This document shows, one piece after another, positions 15,083 to 17,908 of a stretch of 17,908 bases of DNA. The stretch covers positions 1-17,908 of the forward strand of contig JAJXXN010000083.1 of the NCBI GenBank assembly GCA_021781075.1, written 5' to 3'. The stretch is from Acidobacteriota bacterium. GTDB lineage: Bacteria > Acidobacteriota > Terriglobia > Terriglobales > Acidobacteriaceae. A model generated the notes under the pieces. The model did not search any database, was not told the DNA's origin, and was given only the letters and a program-made list of their open reading frames with translations. Positions within the stretch are counted from its first letter, which is position 1, and every line of letters starts with the position of its first letter. Both the position numbers and the translations under genes were made by a program.

Positions 15083-16410
15083 TTTGTCACCAAATTGCCT
15101 TGTTGGTGAAGAGGGAGCTTTCCGTTGGCGCTCTGGATGGCGCGGTCGAGGTCGGCGAGGATGTCGCGAATATCCTCGATGCCGATGGAGAGCCGCACCA
15201 GTTCCGGCGTGACACCGGTGCTCTTCTGCTCCTCCGCGGAGAGTTGCTGGTGGGTGGTGGATGCGGGGTGGATCACCAGTGACTTGGCATCACCGATGTT
15301 GGCAACCAGGGAAAAGAGTTCCAGTGAATCGATGAACTTCTTTCCCGCCTCGTAACCACCCTTGATGCCGAAGGTGAGCAGGGCGCTTTGTCCCTTGGGC
15401 AAATATTTTTTCGCGCGTTCGTGGTAAGGGCTTGAGGAGAGGCCGGGGTAGTTGACCCACTCGACGCCGGGGTGCGCCGCAAGGTGCTGTGCCACGGCGA
15501 GCGCATTCTGCGAATGGCGCTCCAGGCGAAGGTGGAGTGTCTCAATCCCCTGCAGGAGCAGGAACGCATTGAAGGGCGAGAGCGCGGCGCCAGTGTCGCG
15601 CAGGCCCTGCACGCGCGCCTTGAGGATGAAGGCGAGGTTGCCAAAGGCCTTGGTATAGCTGAGGCCGTGGTAACTCGGGTCGCCCTCGGTGAACTCGGCA
15701 AAGCGCCCGGATGCGGCCCAGTCAAACTTGCCCGCATCCACAATCACGCCGCCGATGGTGGTGCCGTGGCCGCCAAGGAATTTTGTGGCGGAGTTGATGA
15801 CGATGTCCGCGCCCCACTCGATGGGCCTGACCAGCGCGGGCGATGCCACGGTGTTGTCGATGACAAGCGGCAGGCTGTTTTCATGCGCGATTTTAGCCAG
15901 TTGCTCAATGTCAACGATGTCCAGTTTGGGGTTGCCCAGCGTCTCGGTGTAAATGGCACGGGTCTTGGAGTTGATGGCGGCGCGGATGCCGGAGAAATCA
16001 TCCCCGTCCACAAAGCGCACCGTGATGCCGAGGCGCGGCAGCGTGTAGTGGAAGAGGTTGTACGTCCCGCCATAGAGCGAGGTGGTGGAGATGATTTCAT
16101 CGCCAGCCTTGGCCAGCGTCGTCAGCGCGAGGGTCTCGGCTGCCTGCCCCGAGGCCACGGCAAGCCCGGCGGCGCCGCCTTCGAGTGCGGCCACGCGCTT
16201 CTCAAGCACGTCCGTCGTGGGGTTCATGATGCGCGTGTAGATGTTGCCAAACTCCTCCAACGCAAAAAGGCGGCCGGCGTGGTCCGCATCCTGGAATAAA
16301 TAGGAGGTGGTTTGATAGATGGGCACGGCGCGGGAGCCGGTGGCGGGGTCGGGCGATTGGCCGGCATGGACGGCGAGGGTGGCTAGCTGTTGCTGGCGGG
16401 CTTCTGACAT
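15079..16410 (-). CDS. metY: O-acetylhomoserine sulfhydrylase
   Basis: PLP enzyme that makes homocysteine from O-acetylhomoserine and sulfide; cytoplasmic, 443 aa. ATG at 16410 follows AAGGAG with 7-nt spacing. The longer frame to 16590 runs through the leader terminator and is rejected. Cys/Met-metabolism family signs: the N-terminal TLAVHAGQSPDPATGSRAVPIYQTTSY, YTRIMNPTTDVLEKRVAALEGG (PLP phosphate contacts), SLYGGTYNLF, VIDNTVASPAL and the Schiff-base lysine K210 in SATKFLGGHGTTIGG. The length and the insert ADWAASGRFAEFTEGDPSYHG-like region suit MetY rather than MetB. First structural gene of metY-metX, preceded by the attenuator leader. Confidence 0.97.
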   Translation of the reverse strand: MSEARQQQLATLAVHAGQSPDPATGSRAVPIYQTTSYLFQDADHAGRLFALEEFGNIYTRIMNPTTDVLEKRVAALEGGAAGLAVASGQAAETLALTTLAKAGDEIISTTSLYGGTYNLFHYTLPRLGITVRFVDGDDFSGIRAAINSKTRAIYTETLGNPKLDIVDIEQLAKIAHENSLPLVIDNTVASPALVRPIEWGADIVINSATKFLGGHGTTIGGVIVDAGKFDWAASGRFAEFTEGDPSYHGLSYTKAFGNLAFILKARVQGLRDTGAALSPFNAFLLLQGIETLHLRLERHSQNALAVAQHLAAHPGVEWVNYPGLSSSPYHERAKKYLPKGQSALLTFGIKGGYEAGKKFIDSLELFSLVANIGDAKSLVIHPASTTHQQLSAEEQKSTGVTPELVRLSIGIEDIRDILADLDRAIQSANGKLPLHQQGNLVTK

Positions 16411-16470
16411 GGGTGATCTCCTTGGGGCTGAGGGTTGAGGTCTGACCGTAGTGTGGATGGATATGAGCCG

Positions 16471-16508
16471 AAAAAAGCAACGGCCCGAATCCTTTTGACT
16501 CGGGCCGT
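16471..16508 (-). terminator. Intrinsic terminator (attenuator) upstream of metY
   Basis: On the - strand, ACGGCCCGAGTC (16508-16497), loop AAAAG, then GATTCGGGCCGT (16491-16480) form a 12-bp stem with one G-U pair, followed by TGC and TTTTTT (16476-16471). It lies between the leader ORF stop and metY, 60 nt before the metY start. It would stop transcription before the operon unless prevented. Confidence 0.93.
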
Positions 16509-16571
16509 GTGCTGAAACTTGATCGTTTGCGCTTATCGCATTCGCTGCTCCAGAGGCACAGGCCCGCCTGT
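16501..16571 (-). promoter_or_regulatory. Antiterminator and competing hairpin in the metY leader
   Basis: CGGGCCUGUG (16566-16557) can pair with CACACGGCCCG (16511-16501) as 10 bp with one bulged C, and so occupy the 5' arm of the terminator. Alternatively, ACAGG (16571-16567) pairs with CCUGU (16562-16558) around a CGGG loop, hiding the antiterminator arm. This second hairpin begins immediately after the Met/Cys codon run, so a ribosome stalled there would break it and free the antiterminator. Confidence 0.75.
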
Positions 16572-16631
16572 CATGCACATTTGCATGCACATGGCCATGG
16601 TGAGGGGTGCGGACTGGAGGTTCAATGACAT
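16533..16631 (-). CDS. Met/Cys-rich leader peptide of the metY-metX operon
   Basis: Short ORF of 32 codons from ATG 16631 to TAA 16533, or 21 codons from the in-frame ATG 16598. It encodes MAMCMQMCMT at the second start: five Met and two Cys in nine codons, then GGPVPLEQRMR. Such a codon run is typical of attenuator peptides, where scarcity of the charged tRNA stalls the ribosome. No Shine-Dalgarno precedes either ATG. The first ATG coincides with the predicted transcription start (about 16631-16632), so leaderless initiation at 16631 is the likely mode. The product probably has no function beyond being translated. A chance ORF is unlikely given the exact arrangement with promoter, antiterminator and terminator. 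Confidence 0.82.
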   Translation of the reverse strand: MSLNLQSAPLTMAMCMQMCMTGGPVPLEQRMR

Positions 16632-16638
16632 TAGATTG

Positions 16639-16666
16639 AGTATACCGATTGCTGAAATTTTGTCAA
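16639..16666 (-). promoter_or_regulatory. Strong sigma-70-type promoter of the metY-metX operon
   Basis: On the - strand, a perfect TTGACA (16666-16661) and TATACT (16644-16639) are spaced 16 bp. The predicted +1 is at 16632-16631, right at the first ATG of the leader ORF. Near-consensus strength fits an operon controlled downstream by attenuation rather than by an activator. Confidence 0.88.
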
Positions 16667-16780
16667 TCGCCTTGCGCAGATTTTCAAAATGGCATCAAAT
16701 CGTTGAAACTAACCATGTAGACTGCCGCGTCCCGTAGTCAGGCCGATACGAGCCAACTTCCCCCGAGCGAGGAACCCCTT

Positions 16781-17128
16781 TTGAGCACCGTCCTGCTGCT
16801 GTTTCTTTCCAATATCTTCATGACCTTCGCATGGTACGGCCACCTGAAGTATGGGCACAGTTGGCCGCTGTGGAAGGCGGTGCTGGTTTCATGGAGCATC
16901 GCGCTCATCGAATACTGCCTCGCGGTCCCCGCCAACCGAATTGGCTTTGCCCATTTGAGCGGCTTCCAACTGAAAATCATCCAGGAGGCTGTCACACTCA
17001 CTGTCTTCATCGTTTTTGCGGTCACGTTCTTGAAAGAGCGGCTGGCGTGGAATTATCTGGTGAGCTTTGCACTGCTCTTGTTTGCGGTTTATTTTGCCTT
17101 CGCGTTCAAAGCCGAGCTGCCGGCCTGA
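16781..17128 (+). CDS. DUF486/DMT-family small membrane protein
   Basis: 115 aa, four TM helices (VLLLFLSNIFMTFAWYGHLK, AVLVSWSIALIEYCLAVPANRIG, IQEAVTLTVFIVFAVTFL, YLVSFALLLFAVYFAFAF), matching the DUF486 family (PF04342), relatives of small DMT transporters. FMTFAWYGHLKY and EYCLAVPANRIG are the most family-like parts. Substrate unknown. The start is TTG at 16781 with GAGGAA about 8 nt upstream. It ends 15 nt from the convergent ubiX gene. I see no convincing promoter in 16667-16780. Confidence 0.85.
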   Translation: MSTVLLLFLSNIFMTFAWYGHLKYGHSWPLWKAVLVSWSIALIEYCLAVPANRIGFAHLSGFQLKIIQEAVTLTVFIVFAVTFLKERLAWNYLVSFALLLFAVYFAFAFKAELPA

Positions 17129-17143
17129 TTGATTCCTTGTCCA

Positions 17144-17728
17144 TCATTTGCCCCAGATGAAAGCATCCTTTTGCGCAAGTCCAATGTGCGCAAGCACACG
17201 GTCAACATACTGCCGCACCATCTCGTCAAAGCCTGCCGGATGGTTGTAGAAGCTCGGAATCACGGGGTAAATCGTCGCGCCGGCTTCGGCCGCGAGGGTC
17301 ATGTTGCGCAGGTGGATGCGGTTGAAGGGGGTCTCGCGCACGCAGAGGATGAGCGGGCGGCGCTCCTTGAGCGCGACGTCGGCGGCGCGGGCGATGAGAT
17401 TTTCGGCGAGGCCGTTGGCGATTTGCGCAAGCGTGCCCATGGAGCATGGAAGGACGATCATGCCGCTCGACGGGTGGCTGCCACTGGCAATCGGGGCGCC
17501 AATGTCATCGTTCGTGTGCTGAACGGTTTTGGCAGGCGCGTGGCCGAGGAGCTTGGCCAGAAGCTCATTGCGGCCGCTGATGGCGAGTTCTTCGGCGAGG
17601 ACGCGGAGCGAACTATCGGAGGCGATGAAGTGGACTTTTTCGACGCGCGGGTCGGCCTCAAGCTTGCGCAAAAGCTCCTGGCCAAAGATGGCGCCCGATG
17701 CTCCGGTGATGGCGACGGTGAGGTTCAA
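17144..17728 (-). CDS. ubiX: Flavin prenyltransferase UbiX
   Basis: 194 aa. Joins a dimethylallyl group to FMN to make prenyl-FMN, the cofactor of UbiD-type decarboxylases in quinone and aromatic acid metabolism. The flavin-binding N-terminus is TVAITGASGAIFG; the core is GSHPSSGMIVLPCSMGTLAQIANGLAENLIARAADV-like (about 83-118), followed by LKERRPLILCVRETPFNRIHL and PVIPSFYNHPAGFDEMV. All family landmarks are present. The start is TTG at 17728, overlapping the purB stop as TTGA, so translation is probably coupled. No ubiD is in the window. Confidence 0.93.
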   Translation of the reverse strand: MNLTVAITGASGAIFGQELLRKLEADPRVEKVHFIASDSSLRVLAEELAISGRNELLAKLLGHAPAKTVQHTNDDIGAPIASGSHPSSGMIVLPCSMGTLAQIANGLAENLIARAADVALKERRPLILCVRETPFNRIHLRNMTLAAEAGATIYPVIPSFYNHPAGFDEMVRQYVDRVLAHIGLAQKDAFIWGK

Positions 17729-17908
17729 TGGATTGGCTCGGATCCGACTACGCGCTCAAAGATCGCATCCACATTGCCGAGCTGCCGCGTGTAGTCAAAA
17801 GTTTTCGCGAGTTTTTCCGGTGTAAGTAGTTTGGTGATGGCCGGGTCCTTGGCGACTTCGTCACGAAAGACGAGTTCCTCTTTCCAGGCGCGCATGGCGT
17901 GCGACTGC
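17725..17908 (-). CDS. purB: Adenylosuccinate lyase, C-terminal end (partial)
   Basis: Only the last 60 or so codons are in the window; the gene runs off the right edge. The visible part has RAWKEELVFRDEVAKDP, ITKLLTPEKLAKTFDYTRQL and NVDAIFERVVG, the pattern of the C-terminal helical region of PurB, which acts twice in purine synthesis (SAICAR to AICAR and adenylosuccinate to AMP). No catalytic residues are in view, so the call rests on tail similarity. It overlaps ubiX by 4 nt. Confidence 0.8.
   Translation of the reverse strand, partial: QSHAMRAWKEELVFRDEVAKDPAITKLLTPEKLAKTFDYTRQLGNVDAIFERVVGSEPIH

Noticed and set aside
15472..16299. 275-codon open frame on the + strand
   Set aside because: Antisense to metY; composition is that of a GC-skew shadow frame.
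16411..16590. N-terminal extension of metY to 16590
   Set aside because: It reads through the attenuator terminator, lacks family sequence, and ATG 16410 has an ideal AAGGAG. The leader peptide occupies another frame there.
16411..16640. SAM riboswitch or T-box upstream of metY
   Set aside because: I looked for their conserved cores (SAM-I kink-turn and pseudoknot elements, T-box TGG motif) and saw none; the leader is better explained by a peptide attenuator.

Overview
The window is bacterial chromosome: densely packed, moderately GC-rich, with no mobile elements, RNA genes or CRISPR. The gene set suggests an Acidobacteriota (Terriglobia-like) genome. It includes a PDZ/multi-TM sensor kinase, a split ATP synthase cluster with AtpZ and AtpI, an F0 subunit c with a signal-like N-terminus, and an exported beta-rich protein like ones I associate with Acidobacteria. 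This assignment is from memory of such genomes, not from a search.

Layout. (1) 1-4260, + strand: a two-component pair, made of a 5'-truncated membrane histidine kinase (N-terminal TM, PDZ, TM bundle, GAF, PAS, HisKA, HATPase) overlapping a sigma-54 activator (REC, AAA+, Fis HTH). A small sugar-phosphate transferase converges on it from the - strand (4263-4931), followed by a + strand exported beta-rich protein (5202-6017) with a strong terminator. (2) 6079-8050, - strand: atpE, atpB, atpI and atpZ, transcribed atpZ to atpE, with no F1 or subunit b genes next to them. (3) 8148-10534, + strand: lysS overlapping a YmdB-type metallophosphoesterase gene by GTGA. (4) 10741-13644: three exported proteins of unknown function, separated by clear hairpin terminators. 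(5) 13913-16631, - strand: a methionine operon, metY-metX, overlapping by ATGA, behind a consensus promoter and an attenuator leader. (6) 16781-17908: a small DUF486/DMT membrane protein, then ubiX and the 3' end of purB on the - strand, overlapping by TTGA.

The most striking element is the metY-metX leader (16471-16666). A near-consensus promoter is followed by a short ORF that begins at, or one base from, the predicted transcription start. It encodes a peptide containing MAMCMQMCM. An antiterminator arm, a competing small hairpin and an intrinsic terminator with six Us follow, all ahead of metY. This has every part of a ribosome-mediated attenuator sensing charged Met (and possibly Cys) tRNA, placed on the operon that makes homocysteine from homoserine and sulfide. 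I see no SAM riboswitch or T-box in this leader. It is the best candidate here for an undescribed system.
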